The notes: a model not told the origin generated them from the sequence alone. A stretch of 64,000 nt of DNA from Phycicoccus sp. (GCA_017993715.1 JAGOME010000011.1:1-64000); one strand, 5' to 3'; positions 8,711 through 18,818 are shown, counted from the stretch's first letter. Translations and numbers: made by a program.

Positions 8711-9583
8711 TCAGGGCGCAGTGACGAAGTCGATGAGCTCCTCGACGCGGCCAAGCAGGGCGGGTTCGAGGTCGGCATACGTGCGGACCGTGCCGAGGAT
8801 CTGCTTCCAGCCTCGGGCGACGTCGGCCTGGGTCGCGTGCGGCCAGCCCAGCTCGCGCAGGATCCCGTGTTTCCAGGACTGGCCCCGGGGAATGACCGGC
8901 CACACCTGCCACCCCAGGCGTTGGGGCCGGACCGACTGCCAGACGTCCACGTAGGGGTGGCCGACGATGAGCAGGTGGTCGTGGAACTCGCGTAAGGCGG
9001 CGACTTGAGTCACCGTGGCCGACTCCTTCGTGCCGGGGACGAGGTGATCCACGAGGACCCCCATCCGGCGCCCGGGGCCGGGCGAGAAGTCGCGGACCGC
9101 CGCTTCGAGGTCGTCTACCCCCTCGAGCAACTCGACGACGACGCCCTCCACCCGCAGGTCGTCACCCCAGACCTTCTCGACGAGCTCGGCGTCATGGCGG
9201 CCTTCGACAAAGATGCGGGACCCGAGGGCGACCTTGGCGCGCTGTCCCGCGACCGCTCGGGATCCGCTTGCGGTGCGGGCGATGGAGGCACGGGCTGTCG
9301 CGAGCTCCCGATCGCGGGCGGCCCGCGGCGGGGTGAGCACGACCGGCGCCCCGTCGATGAGGAAGCCGGGGCCGAGGGGGAAGCCCTTGAGTCGTCCCCT
9401 GCGGTCCTGCAGGTGGACCACGTGAATGCCGCCGGCCTTCTCGACCCGCACCACCGCGCCGCACCAGCCGGTGTCCACGTCTTCGACCACAAGGCCCACC
9501 TCGGCGGGGGTCGGGACCGAGTGCCCTCGCGCAGGCTTGCGCCAGTCGGTGGACAGAACGTCGGGGCCGTATCGGTCGGTCAC
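8711..9583 (-). CDS. DUF3097 family protein
   Basis: 290-aa protein of an actinobacterial family with no established function, usually found next to hrcA as here. It starts MTDRYGPDVLSTDWRKP. A central Toprim-like stretch runs IFVEGRHDAELVEKVWGDDL followed by VVELLEGVDDL, and is followed by GVLVDHLVPGTKES; these acidic motifs suggest nucleotide or metal chemistry, but that is inference. It is divergent from hrcA, sharing a short intergenic region that holds the CIRCE operator, so it could itself respond to HrcA. Confidence 0.85.
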   Translation of the reverse strand: MTDRYGPDVLSTDWRKPARGHSVPTPAEVGLVVEDVDTGWCGAVVRVEKAGGIHVVHLQDRRGRLKGFPLGPGFLIDGAPVVLTPPRAARDRELATARASIARTASGSRAVAGQRAKVALGSRIFVEGRHDAELVEKVWGDDLRVEGVVVELLEGVDDLEAAVRDFSPGPGRRMGVLVDHLVPGTKESATVTQVAALREFHDHLLIVGHPYVDVWQSVRPQRLGWQVWPVIPRGQSWKHGILRELGWPHATQADVARGWKQILGTVRTYADLEPALLGRVEELIDFVTAP

Positions 9584-9651
9584 ATCGGGTCACGCTAGGT
9601 CGGGCTGCGGATCGCGGGCTGTCGGCACGCCGAGGTGGCGACAGACCCGGC

Positions 9652-9683
9652 TAGAATTGGCACTCGGATCCCATGAGTGCCAG
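9652..9683 (+). promoter_or_regulatory. CIRCE operator with -10 box upstream of hrcA
   Basis: TTGGCACTC (9657-9665), nine bases, then GAGTGCCAG (9675-9683). This matches the CIRCE consensus TTAGCACTC-N9-GAGTGCTAA with symmetrical substitutions. TAGAAT at 9652-9657 is a good -10 box and overlaps its left end. The layout implies HrcA blocks its own promoter. No convincing -35 is visible. Confidence 0.85.
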
Positions 9684-9748
9684 CCCGCCGGGGGGCCGGG
9701 TGCGCGGCATTCCCGGATTTCGGACGACGACCAGGACAGGAGGATGCG

Positions 9749-10777
9749 ATGAACGAGTCCCGACGGCTCTCCGTGTTGCGAGCCATCGTCCAGGACTACG
9801 TCGACACCTCCGAGCCCGTGGGCAGCAAGGCACTGCTCGAGCGCCATCAACTCGGGGTCTCAGCCGCGACTGTCCGCAACGACATGGCCGCCCTGGAGGA
9901 GGAGGGGCTGATCGCGGCCCCCCACACCAGTGCGGGTCGGATTCCGACCGACGCGGGCTATCGCCTGTTTGTGGACCGGCTCACCGCCGTCAAACCCATG
10001 TCGCCAGCAGAGAAGCGGGCGATCGCCCAGTTCCTCGATGGGGCCATCGACCTCGACGACGTCGTCGACCGGACGGTCCGCCTGCTCTCGGCGCTGACCC
10101 AGCAGGTCGCTGTCGTCCAGTACCCCTCGTTGTCCCGCAGCCAGGTCCGGCACATCGAGCTCGTGCCCCTGGGCGACCAGCGGGTCCTCATCGTGCTCAT
10201 TACGACGTCCGGCCGAGTCGAACAGCGGGTCGTGCAGACCGGGGTCGACGTCACCACCCCTGCCGGGAGCGACCTGCTCGCGGTCGTGCGGGGCGAGATC
10301 GTCCGGGCGACCGGTGGTCAGTCGCTCACCACGGCAGCGACGGCCTTGGCGGGACTGCCCGCCACGCTGCCGCCCGATGCCGCGGGGGTGGCCGCGGCCG
10401 TCGCCGGTGCACTCGCGGACGCCCTGGTCGAGGAGCGTGAGGAGCGGGTCGTGGTCAGTGGGACCGCGCACCTCGCGCGCCGGGGCGCCGACTTCCCGCT
10501 CAGCGTGCTGCCCGTCCTGGATGCTCTCGAGGAACATGTCGTGCTGTTGCGCCTGCTGGGCATCGCCAGCGATCACGATGAGGTGTCAGTCCGGATCGGC
10601 CACGAAAACCCCTACACCGGGCTGCAGGGGACCTCCATGGTCACGGCCGGCTACGGCACCGGGGTCGACCTCGTCGCCGGTCTCGGCGTCGTCGGTCCGA
10701 CCCGCATGGATTACCCGACCACCATGGCCGCGGTCCGCGCGGTCGCGACCTACGTGAGCCGGATTCTTGCCCAGTGA
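9749..10777 (+). CDS. hrcA: Heat-inducible transcription repressor HrcA
   Basis: 342-aa repressor that binds CIRCE elements and is released on heat shock. The N-terminal winged helix is visible in [23 protein letters not shown], then [23 protein letters not shown], and the C-terminal domain ends in [11 protein letters not shown] ... [22 protein letters not shown]. The ATG at 9749 has AGGAGG 5 bases upstream, which decides against an upstream in-frame extension. It is co-directional with dnaJ 48 bases downstream, forming the usual hrcA-dnaJ pair. Confidence 0.95.
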   Translation: MNESRRLSVLRAIVQDYVDTSEPVGSKALLERHQLGVSAATVRNDMAALEEEGLIAAPHTSAGRIPTDAGYRLFVDRLTAVKPMSPAEKRAIAQFLDGAIDLDDVVDRTVRLLSALTQQVAVVQYPSLSRSQVRHIELVPLGDQRVLIVLITTSGRVEQRVVQTGVDVTTPAGSDLLAVVRGEIVRATGGQSLTTAATALAGLPATLPPDAAGVAAAVAGALADALVEEREERVVVSGTAHLARRGADFPLSVLPVLDALEEHVVLLRLLGIASDHDEVSVRIGHENPYTGLQGTSMVTAGYGTGVDLVAGLGVVGPTRMDYPTTMAAVRAVATYVSRILAQ

Positions 10778-10825
10778 CGCGCAACGACCTCCCGGCCGCC
10801 ATCACCCCCAGCCAAGGAAACTGAC

Positions 10826-11953
10826 GTGAACGACTACTACGCCGACCTCGGTGTGTCCCGTGATGCTTCCGCCGAGGAGATCAAGCGGGCCTATCGCCGC
10901 TCGGCCCGCAAGTTGCACCCGGACGTCAACCCCGGGCCCGAGGCCGAGGAGGAGTTCAAGCGCATCTCCCAGGCCTACGACGTCCTTTCGGACCCGGAGA
11001 AGAAGCGCCAGTTCGACATGGGTGCGGACCCCTATGCCAGTGGGGCGGCCTTCTCCGGCGCCGGGTTCTCCTTCAGCGACATCATGGATGCCTTCTTCGG
11101 GGCAGGTGCTGCGGGCTCCGCGCACGGTCCGCGCAGTCGGCGTTCCCGCGGCCAGGACGCGCTCCTGCGGGTGGATCTGGACCTCCCTGTCGCGGTCTTC
11201 GGTGGGACCCAGGAGTTCACCATCGACACCGCTGTGGGCTGCTCGACCTGCCACGGGGAGGGGACTCAGCCCGGGACCAGCGTGCGGCAGTGTGACATTT
11301 GCGGTGGGCGCGGAGAGATCCAGCAGATCCAGCGCTCCTTCCTCGGACAGGTGATGACCAGCCGCCCCTGCCTGGCCTGCCAGGGCTACGGCACGCTCAT
11401 CCCCAACCCGTGCTACGAATGCGCCGGCGAGGGCCGCGTGCGCACCCGGCGGACCCTGACCATCAAGGTCCCCGCGGGTGTCGACACCGGCACCCGGATC
11501 CAGCTGACCGGCGAGGGCGAGGTCGGCCACGGCAACGGGCCGGCCGGCGACCTCTACGTCGAAGTAGCGGTGCGTCGGCATCCGATCTTCCAGCGGCGCG
11601 GCGATGACCTACACGCGACCCTCGAAGTCCCGATGACGGCGGCGGCGCTCGGGGCCACCATCCCCTTCGAGACCCTTGACGGGCCGATGGACCTGGACCT
11701 CAAGCGCGGCTCGCAGTCCGGCGACACGATGACCTTGCGCGGTCTTGGAGTGACGCACCTGCGTGGGGGCGGACGCGGCGACGCGGTTGTCCACACCCTC
11801 GTGCAGACCCCGACGCAGCTCACGGCCCAGCAGGAGGATCTGCTGCGTGAGTTGGCGACGTTGCGCCAGGAGGACAAGCCCCAAGGCCGCGCAGCCAGCC
11901 CCGCCGACGCCAGCTTCTTCGGCAAGCTGCGTGATGCCTTCAAGGCGCGGTGA
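10826..11953 (+). CDS. dnaJ: Chaperone protein DnaJ
   Basis: Hsp40 co-chaperone of DnaK, 375 aa. It has the J domain with HPD (KLHPDVNP, residues ~31-38), a G/F-rich linker with GAGFSFSDIMDAFFG, and four zinc-finger repeats (CSTCHGEG, CDICGGRG, CLACQGYG, CYECAGEG). The C-terminal substrate domains follow. The GTG at 10826 follows AAGGAAA. Being next to hrcA rather than in the dnaK-grpE operon marks it as the DnaJ2-type paralogue usual in actinobacteria. Regulation by the upstream CIRCE site is likely. Confidence 0.95.
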   Translation: MNDYYADLGVSRDASAEEIKRAYRRSARKLHPDVNPGPEAEEEFKRISQAYDVLSDPEKKRQFDMGADPYASGAAFSGAGFSFSDIMDAFFGAGAAGSAHGPRSRRSRGQDALLRVDLDLPVAVFGGTQEFTIDTAVGCSTCHGEGTQPGTSVRQCDICGGRGEIQQIQRSFLGQVMTSRPCLACQGYGTLIPNPCYECAGEGRVRTRRTLTIKVPAGVDTGTRIQLTGEGEVGHGNGPAGDLYVEVAVRRHPIFQRRGDDLHATLEVPMTAAALGATIPFETLDGPMDLDLKRGSQSGDTMTLRGLGVTHLRGGGRGDAVVHTLVQTPTQLTAQQEDLLRELATLRQEDKPQGRAASPADASFFGKLRDAFKAR

Positions 11954-12004
11954 CCGGGTGGGGTTCGCCGTGCGCTGTGGTCCCGTCGCCTCGTTCATGC
12001 CGCG

Positions 12005-12748
12005 ATGAGCCTGCCGCTGTACCTCACGTCGCCGGGTGGGCTGGCTCAGGCCGTGCCCGGCTCCGTCGTCACCCTCACCGGCCCCGAAGCCCGTCATGCG
12101 GTGACCGTGCGCCGTACGGTTGTGGGAGAACGCCTTCGGTTGTCCGACGGGCAGGGGCGGGTGGTCGCTGGTGAGGTCTGCGGTACCGGAGCCGACCTGC
12201 TCGACCTGCGGGTCGAGGATGTCGACGACGTCGCGACGCCGACCCCACGGTTCGTGCTCGTGCAGGCCCTGGCCAAGGGTGGCCGCGACGAACAGGCCAT
12301 CGAGTCAGCCACCGAGCTCGGTGTCGATTCCGTGATCCCGTGGCAAGCAGCGCGCAGCATCGTGCAGTGGCGCGCGGAGCGGGCCGGCAAGGCGCTGGCC
12401 AAGTGGGACGCGCTCCTCGTCGCGGCGACGAAGCAGAGCCGCCGGGTGCGACGACCCGAGCTGGGTTCACCGGTGACGACGCGCCAACTGGTCGACCTCG
12501 TCTCTGGCGCGGCGGCGGCATTCGTCCTGCATGAGGAAGCGACCGCGCCACTCGCCGGTGCGATCCTGCCCGACAACGGCGACGTGCTCGTCATCGTCGG
12601 CCCCGAGGGAGGTATCGCCCCCGATGAGCTGGCGGCGCTCACAGCGGCTGGAGGCGTGGCCGTGCGGCTGGGTGAGACGGTGTTGCGTTCCAGCAGCGCG
12701 GGGCCAGCCGCCCTGGCCGTGCTGAACGCCCAGGGACGCTGGCGCTAG
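12005..12748 (+). CDS. rsmE: 16S rRNA m3U1498 methyltransferase RsmE
   Basis: SPOUT-class SAM-dependent enzyme that methylates U1498 of 16S rRNA. 247 aa, the normal length. It has the PUA-like N-terminal part (LTGPEARHAVTVRR) and the conserved SPOUT knot motifs VIVGPEGGIAPDE and RLGETVLRSSSAG. It follows dnaJ by ~50 bases in the standard actinobacterial order and ends only 9 bases before the HIT gene; the TAG stop also forms part of that gene's putative -10 box. Confidence 0.94.
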   Translation: MSLPLYLTSPGGLAQAVPGSVVTLTGPEARHAVTVRRTVVGERLRLSDGQGRVVAGEVCGTGADLLDLRVEDVDDVATPTPRFVLVQALAKGGRDEQAIESATELGVDSVIPWQAARSIVQWRAERAGKALAKWDALLVAATKQSRRVRRPELGSPVTTRQLVDLVSGAAAAFVLHEEATAPLAGAILPDNGDVLVIVGPEGGIAPDELAALTAAGGVAVRLGETVLRSSSAGPAALAVLNAQGRWR

Positions 12749-12757
12749 ATTCGGCGC

Positions 12758-13111
12758 ATGACCGCCCCAGACCCGTCGTGCCTGTTCTGCCGGTTCGTCT
12801 CCCGCGAGATCACGCCGGACGTGGTCGCCGAGACCGAGCACTCGCTGGCCTTCCGCGATATCAACCCTCAGGCGCCCACGCACGTGCTCGTCGTCCCCAA
12901 GCGGCACGTCCCCCATGCCGCCGCGCTTGCTGCGGCCTCGCCGACCGAGGCCGCGGACGTGCTGGCTCTCGGCGGGATCGTGGCCGACAGGGAGGGGCTC
13001 GGCGAGGGCTACCGGTTCGTCTTCAACACCGGAGCCCGGGCCGGACAGACCGTCTTTCACGCGCACCTGCACGTCCTCGGTGGCCGCGACCTGACGTGGC
13101 CCCCGGGCTGA
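12758..13111 (+). CDS. HIT-family nucleotide hydrolase (HINT-like)
   Basis: 117-aa histidine-triad protein, likely a purine nucleoside phosphoramidase. The triad HAHLHVLGG (His-x-His-x-His) is at the C-terminus, and the N-terminus has CLFCRFVSREI, a possible zinc pair. The ATG at 12758 is preceded by TAGATT (12746-12751) with a 6-base gap, so it is probably leaderless, with its own promoter inside the end of rsmE. Confidence 0.92.
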   Translation: MTAPDPSCLFCRFVSREITPDVVAETEHSLAFRDINPQAPTHVLVVPKRHVPHAAALAAASPTEAADVLALGGIVADREGLGEGYRFVFNTGARAGQTVFHAHLHVLGGRDLTWPPG

Positions 13112-13122
13112 ACCGGACCTCT

Positions 13123-14046
13123 TTAGGGGTGGCGTCCTGACCCAGCGGCGGTGACCAGGACACTGCTCACGACGATCAGGACGACACCGAGCCACTCCAG
13201 GACGGCGAGCGGCTGCGCGAGGACGAGCCAGCCGGCAAGCGCCGCCCAGAGCGGGTTGACGGCCGTGAAGGTCCCGTACATGGCGGCCGAGACGCGCCGC
13301 AGCGCCAGCAGGTCCCCGACGTAAGGGGCAACCGAAGCCAACAGGCCACAGGCGCCAGCCAGCGCCAAGGCTGCCGGCGTGGGTGGGTGGAGCCGGAGCC
13401 AGACCAGGCCGATCGGGAGCCATAGGGCGGCGCTGATCAGGCTCGCAAGGGCCACCCCCTCGACGCCGGGAAGTTGACGACCGATCGTCCGGTTGAGCAC
13501 GATGTACGCCGCCCAGCAGGCCGCCGCGGTCAACCCGAGGGCGATCCCGAGGAGATCTGTTGTCGGACCGGGCTGGGTCAGCGCCAGGACGCCGACCCCG
13601 GCGAGTGCGGCCGCTGCAAGGTCGATGCGGCTGCGCGAGCCCAGGATGGCGACGGCCAGGGGTCCGAGGAACTCCAAAGTGACGGCCGCTGCGAGCCCGA
13701 TACGGTCGATGGCCAGATAGAGCGAGAGGTTCATCAGGCCGAACACCAGGGCCAGCGCGACCACGGGCCCCCATTGGATTGGCCGCAGGCCACGCACTCG
13801 CGGACGCACGGTCGGGACCAGGGCCACCGCCGACACGAACTGTCGCACGCCCACGACGCCGATCGGACCCAGCACCGGGAAGGCCAGGGCCCCGAGCGCG
13901 GCCCCGGTCTGGTTCGATGCCGAGGTGCCGAGCATCAGTGCCACACCGATCGCGCGTGACCGGCCGGGCCGGTCGGCGAGGGTGGGGGTCGTGTCCTGGA
14001 TCTGGATGTCAGTGACCGGTCTTGCCACGGATTCCTGCGTGCTCAT
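13123..14046 (-). CDS. EamA/DMT-family transporter (RhtA-like exporter)
   Basis: 307-aa inner-membrane protein with about ten hydrophobic segments in two EamA repeats, after a ~30-residue hydrophilic start. YLAIDRIGLAAAVTLEFLGPLAVA is the RhtA-type signature of threonine/homoserine exporters. It is divergent from a LysR gene 69 bases away, which by position is its likely regulator. The substrate (an amino acid or a purine-like metabolite) is inferred only. Confidence 0.87.
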   Translation of the reverse strand: MSTQESVARPVTDIQIQDTTPTLADRPGRSRAIGVALMLGTSASNQTGAALGALAFPVLGPIGVVGVRQFVSAVALVPTVRPRVRGLRPIQWGPVVALALVFGLMNLSLYLAIDRIGLAAAVTLEFLGPLAVAILGSRSRIDLAAAALAGVGVLALTQPGPTTDLLGIALGLTAAACWAAYIVLNRTIGRQLPGVEGVALASLISAALWLPIGLVWLRLHPPTPAALALAGACGLLASVAPYVGDLLALRRVSAAMYGTFTAVNPLWAALAGWLVLAQPLAVLEWLGVVLIVVSSVLVTAAGSGRHP

Positions 14047-14115
14047 GTCAGTGACCGTAAGCCGCTTGTCGCCATACGCCTAGTGCATGTTTTGTCATTG
14101 CCATACGATTTGGTT

Positions 14116-14991
14116 ATGGATCCGACGCTCCGGGAGCTCACCGTGTTCGTCACCGCTGCGGACCTTGGGTCCTTCACCGAAGCCGCGGCGCAACTGCACA
14201 TCTCGCAGGCAGCCGTGTCCCGCACGGTCGCCGCCCTCGAACACCAGGTGGGCGAGCGGCTCCTGCGCCGCATCCCTCGAGGCTGCGAGCCCACCCCGCT
14301 GGGCCACCAACTGCTGCCGCAGGCCAGGCGAGTGCTGGCCGAGGTGGAGCGTTTCGCCGACGTCGCGCGGCGACGGCATTCCACCCTCCGACTCGGCTAC
14401 TCCTGGGCCGCCCTGGGTCGGCATACGGCGTCGCTCCACCGGATCTGGGCGAGCCGGCACGACTCCATCGACCTGGAACTGGTGAGACACAACTCCGCCA
14501 CGGCCGGCCTGGCCGAAGGTCGCTGCGACGTGGCCATCATGCGTCGACCCGTGGACGAGCAGAGGTTCGCGCAGGCCATCGTCGGTCTGGAGGAGCGCCT
14601 GGTGGCGTTCGCCACCGACGATCCACAGTGGTCCCGCCGGAGGCGGCTGAGTATGGCGGAGATCGCCGACCGGACCGTGTTCATCGACTCGCGGGTCGGC
14701 TCGACGACCGAGGCGCTCTGGCACGGGATCGGTCCATCACCTCGGTTCGTGGAATCCACCGATGTGGACCATTGGCTCGACGCCATCGCGGCCGGCCGAG
14801 GGGTCGGGACCACGGCTGCGGCCACAGCAGAGCATCACCCGCGCCACGGCGTCACGTATCGACCCGTCAAGGACGGCCCCCGCATTCCCGTGTGGTTGGT
14901 GTGGTGGCGGGATGCGCCGCCGACCGGGCTGCCCGAGCTGGTCGACACCGTGACCCGCCTGTATGCGACCAGGGCGGGGGTGGTTCCGTAG
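14116..14991 (+). CDS. LysR-family transcriptional regulator
   Basis: 291 aa. N-terminal winged HTH (ELTVFVTAADLGSFTEAAAQLHISQAAVSRTVAALE) and a C-terminal type-2 periplasmic-binding-like effector domain. The ATG at 14116 is preferred over one at 14083 because TACGAT (14104-14109) ends 6 bases before it, giving a leaderless mRNA, and it puts the HTH at the family's normal position. GCCATACG occurs twice in the divergent region (14071-14078, 14100-14107), a possible operator. It probably regulates the EamA exporter. Confidence 0.88.
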   Translation: MDPTLRELTVFVTAADLGSFTEAAAQLHISQAAVSRTVAALEHQVGERLLRRIPRGCEPTPLGHQLLPQARRVLAEVERFADVARRRHSTLRLGYSWAALGRHTASLHRIWASRHDSIDLELVRHNSATAGLAEGRCDVAIMRRPVDEQRFAQAIVGLEERLVAFATDDPQWSRRRRLSMAEIADRTVFIDSRVGSTTEALWHGIGPSPRFVESTDVDHWLDAIAAGRGVGTTAAATAEHHPRHGVTYRPVKDGPRIPVWLVWWRDAPPTGLPELVDTVTRLYATRAGVVP

Positions 14992-15003
14992 ACTTTGGGC
15001 ACG

Positions 15004-16014
15004 ATGACTGACCCTTCTGCCTCGGCCGTCAGCGCCGACCACCGCCCGCGACATACCGTCGAGATTCCCGCCGATGTGCCCATGGTGTCCCTGTTGGGTC
15101 CCCATGACGAGTTGCTCCGCACCGTGGAGCGTGCCTTTCCCCATGTGGAGGTCCTCGCGCGCGGCAACCAGATCCATCTCAGTGGGGTCTCGGCCGATAT
15201 CGCGCTCATCGAGCGCCTCATCGACGAGATGCTCGCCGTGCTCGACGCCGGGCAGCCGCTGAACAAGGACGCCATCGAGCGCTCCATCGGCATGCTGCGG
15301 GCCCAGACCGTCGAGCGACCCGCGGACGTGCTGACGATGAACATCGTGTCCAACCGCGGTCGCACGATCCGCCCCAAGACGCTCGGGCAAAAGCGCTATG
15401 TCGATGCCATCGACGTCAACACCATCGTCTTCGGGATCGGGCCCGCCGGCACGGGCAAGACCTATCTGGCGATGGCCAAGGCGGTGGCGGCCCTGCAGGC
15501 CAAGCAGGTCAACCGGATCATCCTGACCCGGCCTGCCGTCGAGGCGGGGGAGCGGCTCGGATTCCTGCCCGGCACGCTCAACGACAAGATCGACCCCTAC
15601 CTGCGCCCGCTCTACGACGCCCTCCACGACATGGTCGACCCCGAGTCGATTCCCCGGCTCATGGCGACCGGCACCATCGAGGTCGCCCCGCTTGCCTATA
15701 TGCGTGGCCGCAGCCTCAACGACGCCTTCATCATCCTCGACGAGGCCCAGAACACCTCGCCTGAGCAGATGAAGATGTTCCTCACCCGGCTCGGGTTCGG
15801 CTCGCGCATGGTGGTCACCGGCGACGTCACTCAGGTCGACCTGCCCGGCGGGACCCAGAGCGGCCTGCGGGTCGTGCGCGACATCCTGACCGGCGTCGAG
15901 GACATCCACTTCGCCGAGCTCACCGCCCAAGATGTCGTGCGGCATCGACTCGTCGGGGAGATCGTGGCCGCCTACGGCGCCTGGGATGCCCGGCAGCCAA
16001 GGAGCACCCGATGA
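15004..16014 (+). CDS. phoH: PhoH-family ATPase
   Basis: 336-aa P-loop ATPase, probably RNA-related from its constant association with ybeY. Walker [17 protein letters not shown] and Walker [16 protein letters not shown] are intact, with an N-terminal KH-like extension. The ATG at 15004 follows TAGACT (14989-14994) by 9 bases. The stop overlaps the ybeY start (ATGA), so the two are translationally coupled. Confidence 0.94.
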   Translation: MTDPSASAVSADHRPRHTVEIPADVPMVSLLGPHDELLRTVERAFPHVEVLARGNQIHLSGVSADIALIERLIDEMLAVLDAGQPLNKDAIERSIGMLRAQTVERPADVLTMNIVSNRGRTIRPKTLGQKRYVDAIDVNTIVFGIGPAGTGKTYLAMAKAVAALQAKQVNRIILTRPAVEAGERLGFLPGTLNDKIDPYLRPLYDALHDMVDPESIPRLMATGTIEVAPLAYMRGRSLNDAFIILDEAQNTSPEQMKMFLTRLGFGSRMVVTGDVTQVDLPGGTQSGLRVVRDILTGVEDIHFAELTAQDVVRHRLVGEIVAAYGAWDARQPRSTR

Positions 16015-16475
16015 CGGTCGACTGCCACAACGAGACCGACATCGAGGTCGACGAACGCGAGCTCATCGAACTCTCCCGCTACGTCCTGGACGCGATGCAC
16101 GTCAACACCCGCGCCGAGCTGGCGATCACGCTCGTCGATGAGGCCGCGATGGAGACCCTGCACGTGCAGTGGATGGACCTGCCCGGCCCCACCGACGTCA
16201 TGAGCTTCCCCATGGATGAGTTGCGCCCTGGCACCCCGGGCGACCCGTCACCCGAGGGGGTGCTCGGGGACGTGGTTCTGTGCCCCAGCGTGGCGGCGCG
16301 GCAGGCCGTTGACGCAGGCCACACAACCGCCGAGGAGCTCCTCCTGCTCACCACGCACGGCATTCTCCATTTGCTGGGTTATGACCATGCCGAGCCCGAC
16401 GAGGAGCGGGAGATGTTCGAGCTGCAGCGTCGGCTGCTGCTGACCTTCCTCGCGACGCGCGGCCGCACCGCCTGA
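16011..16475 (+). CDS. ybeY: Endoribonuclease YbeY
   Basis: 154-aa zinc-dependent RNase that matures 16S rRNA 3' ends and takes part in ribosome quality control. The metal site [11 protein letters not shown] has the family's three histidines. It overlaps phoH by 4 bases and is followed after 6 bases by the CNNM gene. Confidence 0.95.
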   Translation: MTVDCHNETDIEVDERELIELSRYVLDAMHVNTRAELAITLVDEAAMETLHVQWMDLPGPTDVMSFPMDELRPGTPGDPSPEGVLGDVVLCPSVAARQAVDAGHTTAEELLLLTTHGILHLLGYDHAEPDEEREMFELQRRLLLTFLATRGRTA

Positions 16476-16481
16476 CCTGCC

Positions 16482-17777
16482 ATGGGCCAACTCATCGCCT
16501 TCGTCCTCATCGGCGTGATCATCGCCTTTCTCGCCGCCGCCGCCGAAGCCTCCATCGCCCAGGTGACCCGCAACCGAGCCCAGCAGCTCGTCGACGAGGG
16601 ACGGGCCGGCTCGGCCGCGCTGGTCAAGGTCGTCGCCGACCGGGCGGCCTATCTGTCGGTACTGGCCTTCGTCCGGGTCGCCGCGGAGACGGCGGCGGCC
16701 GTGCTTGTCGCGGTCGCGGTCACCCGGTACGTCGATGGCACCGCCGGCTCGGTCCTGCTCGCCGTCGCCATCATGGTGGTGGTCTCGTTTGTGGTCGTGG
16801 GAGTCTCCCCACGCACGCTGGGGCTGCAGCACGCCGCCAGTTTCGCGCTCGCGGCCGCGCCGGCGACCGTGTGGATCCGGCGCCTGCTCGGTCCGGTCGC
16901 GCGGTTGCTCGTCGTTCTGGGGAATGCCGTCACGCCCGGCAAGGGCTTTCGCGACGGACCGTTCGAGAGCGAATCCGAGCTGCGCGACCTGGTCGACCTT
17001 GCGGGAGAGAGCGAGGTCATCGAGGCCGGAGAAAGGCGCATGATCCACGGGGTGTTCGACCTTGGAGACACCCTTGTGCGCGAGGTCATGGTGCCGCGCA
17101 CCGACATGATCACCATCGATGCAGATCGCGTATGTCGCCAGGCCCTCAATCTGTCCTTGCGCTCGGGCCATTCCCGAATCCCGGTCGTCGGTCAGAGCTC
17201 GGACGACATCTTGGGGTTGCTCTATCTCAAGGACGTGGTCCGCCGGGTCAATGCCGACGGCGACGGGGCGCTCGTGCCGGTCACCGAGGTGATGCGGCCT
17301 ATGTCGTTCGTCCCCGAGAGCAAGCCGGTGGACGCGTTGCTGCGCGAGATGCAGCGCGACCAGATCCATTTCGCACTTGTCATCGACGAGTACGGCGGCA
17401 CGGCCGGGCTGGTGACCATCGAGGACATCCTCGAGGAAATCGTCGGGGAGATCGCCGACGAGTATGACCGGGAGGATCCTGAGGTCGAGCCGCTCGAGGA
17501 CGGCCGGGTGCGGGTCGACGCGACGATGCACATCGATGACTTTGCGGAGTACTTCGACATCGACCTGGACGAGGACGAGGTGGACACCGTCGGCGGCCTC
17601 ATCGGCAAACTCAATGGCCGGGTACCGATCGTCGGCTCGACAGCCGATCTGCCTGGCTTGCGGCTGACCGCCGAGCGGATGGAGGGGCGGCGTCACCGCA
17701 TCGCCACAGTCATCGTCGAGCGGGTCGCGCAGCACGCCCCCGCCGACGCCGAGCAGACGCAGGAGGCGGCCGGATGA
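16482..17777 (+). CDS. CNNM/CorC-type hemolysin-family membrane protein
   Basis: 431 aa: an N-terminal CNNM transmembrane domain of four segments (~1-130), two CBS domains beginning at DTLVREVMVPRTDM, and a C-terminal CorC/HlyC domain (LEDGRVRVDATMHIDDF). The family is linked to Mg2+ and divalent-cation homeostasis; it is a hemolysin in name only. The stop overlaps the era start by 4 bases, placing it in the phoH-ybeY-CNNM-era operon. Confidence 0.92.
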   Translation: MGQLIAFVLIGVIIAFLAAAAEASIAQVTRNRAQQLVDEGRAGSAALVKVVADRAAYLSVLAFVRVAAETAAAVLVAVAVTRYVDGTAGSVLLAVAIMVVVSFVVVGVSPRTLGLQHAASFALAAAPATVWIRRLLGPVARLLVVLGNAVTPGKGFRDGPFESESELRDLVDLAGESEVIEAGERRMIHGVFDLGDTLVREVMVPRTDMITIDADRVCRQALNLSLRSGHSRIPVVGQSSDDILGLLYLKDVVRRVNADGDGALVPVTEVMRPMSFVPESKPVDALLREMQRDQIHFALVIDEYGGTAGLVTIEDILEEIVGEIADEYDREDPEVEPLEDGRVRVDATMHIDDFAEYFDIDLDEDEVDTVGGLIGKLNGRVPIVGSTADLPGLRLTAERMEGRRHRIATVIVERVAQHAPADAEQTQEAAG

Positions 17778-18706
17778 CGTCGACACAGGACCGCGAGGGC
17801 TACGTTGCGGGTTTCGGCTGCCTGATCGGCCGGCCCAATGCGGGCAAGTCCACCCTGACCAACGCCCTGGTCGGCGAAAAGGTCGCGATCACCTCGTCCA
17901 AGCCGCAGACGACCCGCCACACCATCCGCGGGATCGTCTCCACACCGCGCAGTCAGCTGGTTCTGGTGGACACGCCGGGGTTGCACAAGCCACGCACGCT
18001 GCTCGGGCAGCGGCTCAATGACCTCGTGCGCGAGACCCTGCTCGACGTCGATGTCGTCGGCTTCTGCGTGCCCTGTGACCAGCGAGTCGGGCCCGGAGAC
18101 CAGTTCATTGCCCGCGAGCTTGCGGACCTGCGCAAGGCCCGCAAGACGCCGATCGTGGCCATCGCCACCAAGGCGGACAAGGTCGATCGGGCCCGGATGG
18201 CCGAGCATCTCATCGCCATCGACCAACTGGGGGACTGGGCCGCGATCATTCCGTGCTCAGCCACCCGCGGTGACCAGGTGGGTGAGGTCGCTGACCTACT
18301 GGCGTCCTACCTGCCTGCGTCCCCCGGCCCGCTCTATCCCGAGGACGTCCTGACCGACGAGCCCGAGTTGGTCATGATCGCCGAGCTCGTGCGGGAAGCC
18401 GCCCTGGAGGGTGTGCGCGACGAGCTGCCACACTCCCTGGCCGTCGTCGTCGAAGAGATGCTGCCCCGGCCTGGCCGACCCGCCGACAGCCCGCTCACCG
18501 ATGTGCGGGTCAACGTCTTCGTCGAGCGGTCCTCGCAGAAGGCGATCATCATCGGACGCGGTGGCTCGCGGCTGCGTGAGGTTGGCTCGACGGCACGGGC
18601 TGGCATTGAGAAACTCCTCGGTCACCGGGTGCATCTCGACCTCCATGTCAAGATCGCCAAGGACTGGCAGCGCGACCCCAAGCAGCTCCAGCGGCTTGGC
18701 TTCTGA
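17774..18706 (+). CDS. era: GTPase Era
   Basis: 310-aa GTPase that binds the 3' end of 16S rRNA and helps 30S assembly. G1 GRPNAGKSTLTN, the switch region TTRHTIRGI, G3 DTPGLHK and G4 TKAD are visible, then the C-terminal KH domain (VFVERSSQKAIIIGRGGSRLREVG). It is the last gene of the coupled operon beginning at phoH. The gene order changes after it to accessory functions. Confidence 0.95.
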   Translation: MTSTQDREGYVAGFGCLIGRPNAGKSTLTNALVGEKVAITSSKPQTTRHTIRGIVSTPRSQLVLVDTPGLHKPRTLLGQRLNDLVRETLLDVDVVGFCVPCDQRVGPGDQFIARELADLRKARKTPIVAIATKADKVDRARMAEHLIAIDQLGDWAAIIPCSATRGDQVGEVADLLASYLPASPGPLYPEDVLTDEPELVMIAELVREAALEGVRDELPHSLAVVVEEMLPRPGRPADSPLTDVRVNVFVERSSQKAIIIGRGGSRLREVGSTARAGIEKLLGHRVHLDLHVKIAKDWQRDPKQLQRLGF

Positions 18707-18818
18707 GCGGCGTCTCGACCCGGTCAGGCAACCCTAAGTTATCAAGAACTGGCTATTTCTTTACTCTTTTCTCCCAGCGTTCTCGCACCGAGGCGCCATC
18801 AGTCGGAGGAGGAGCGAG

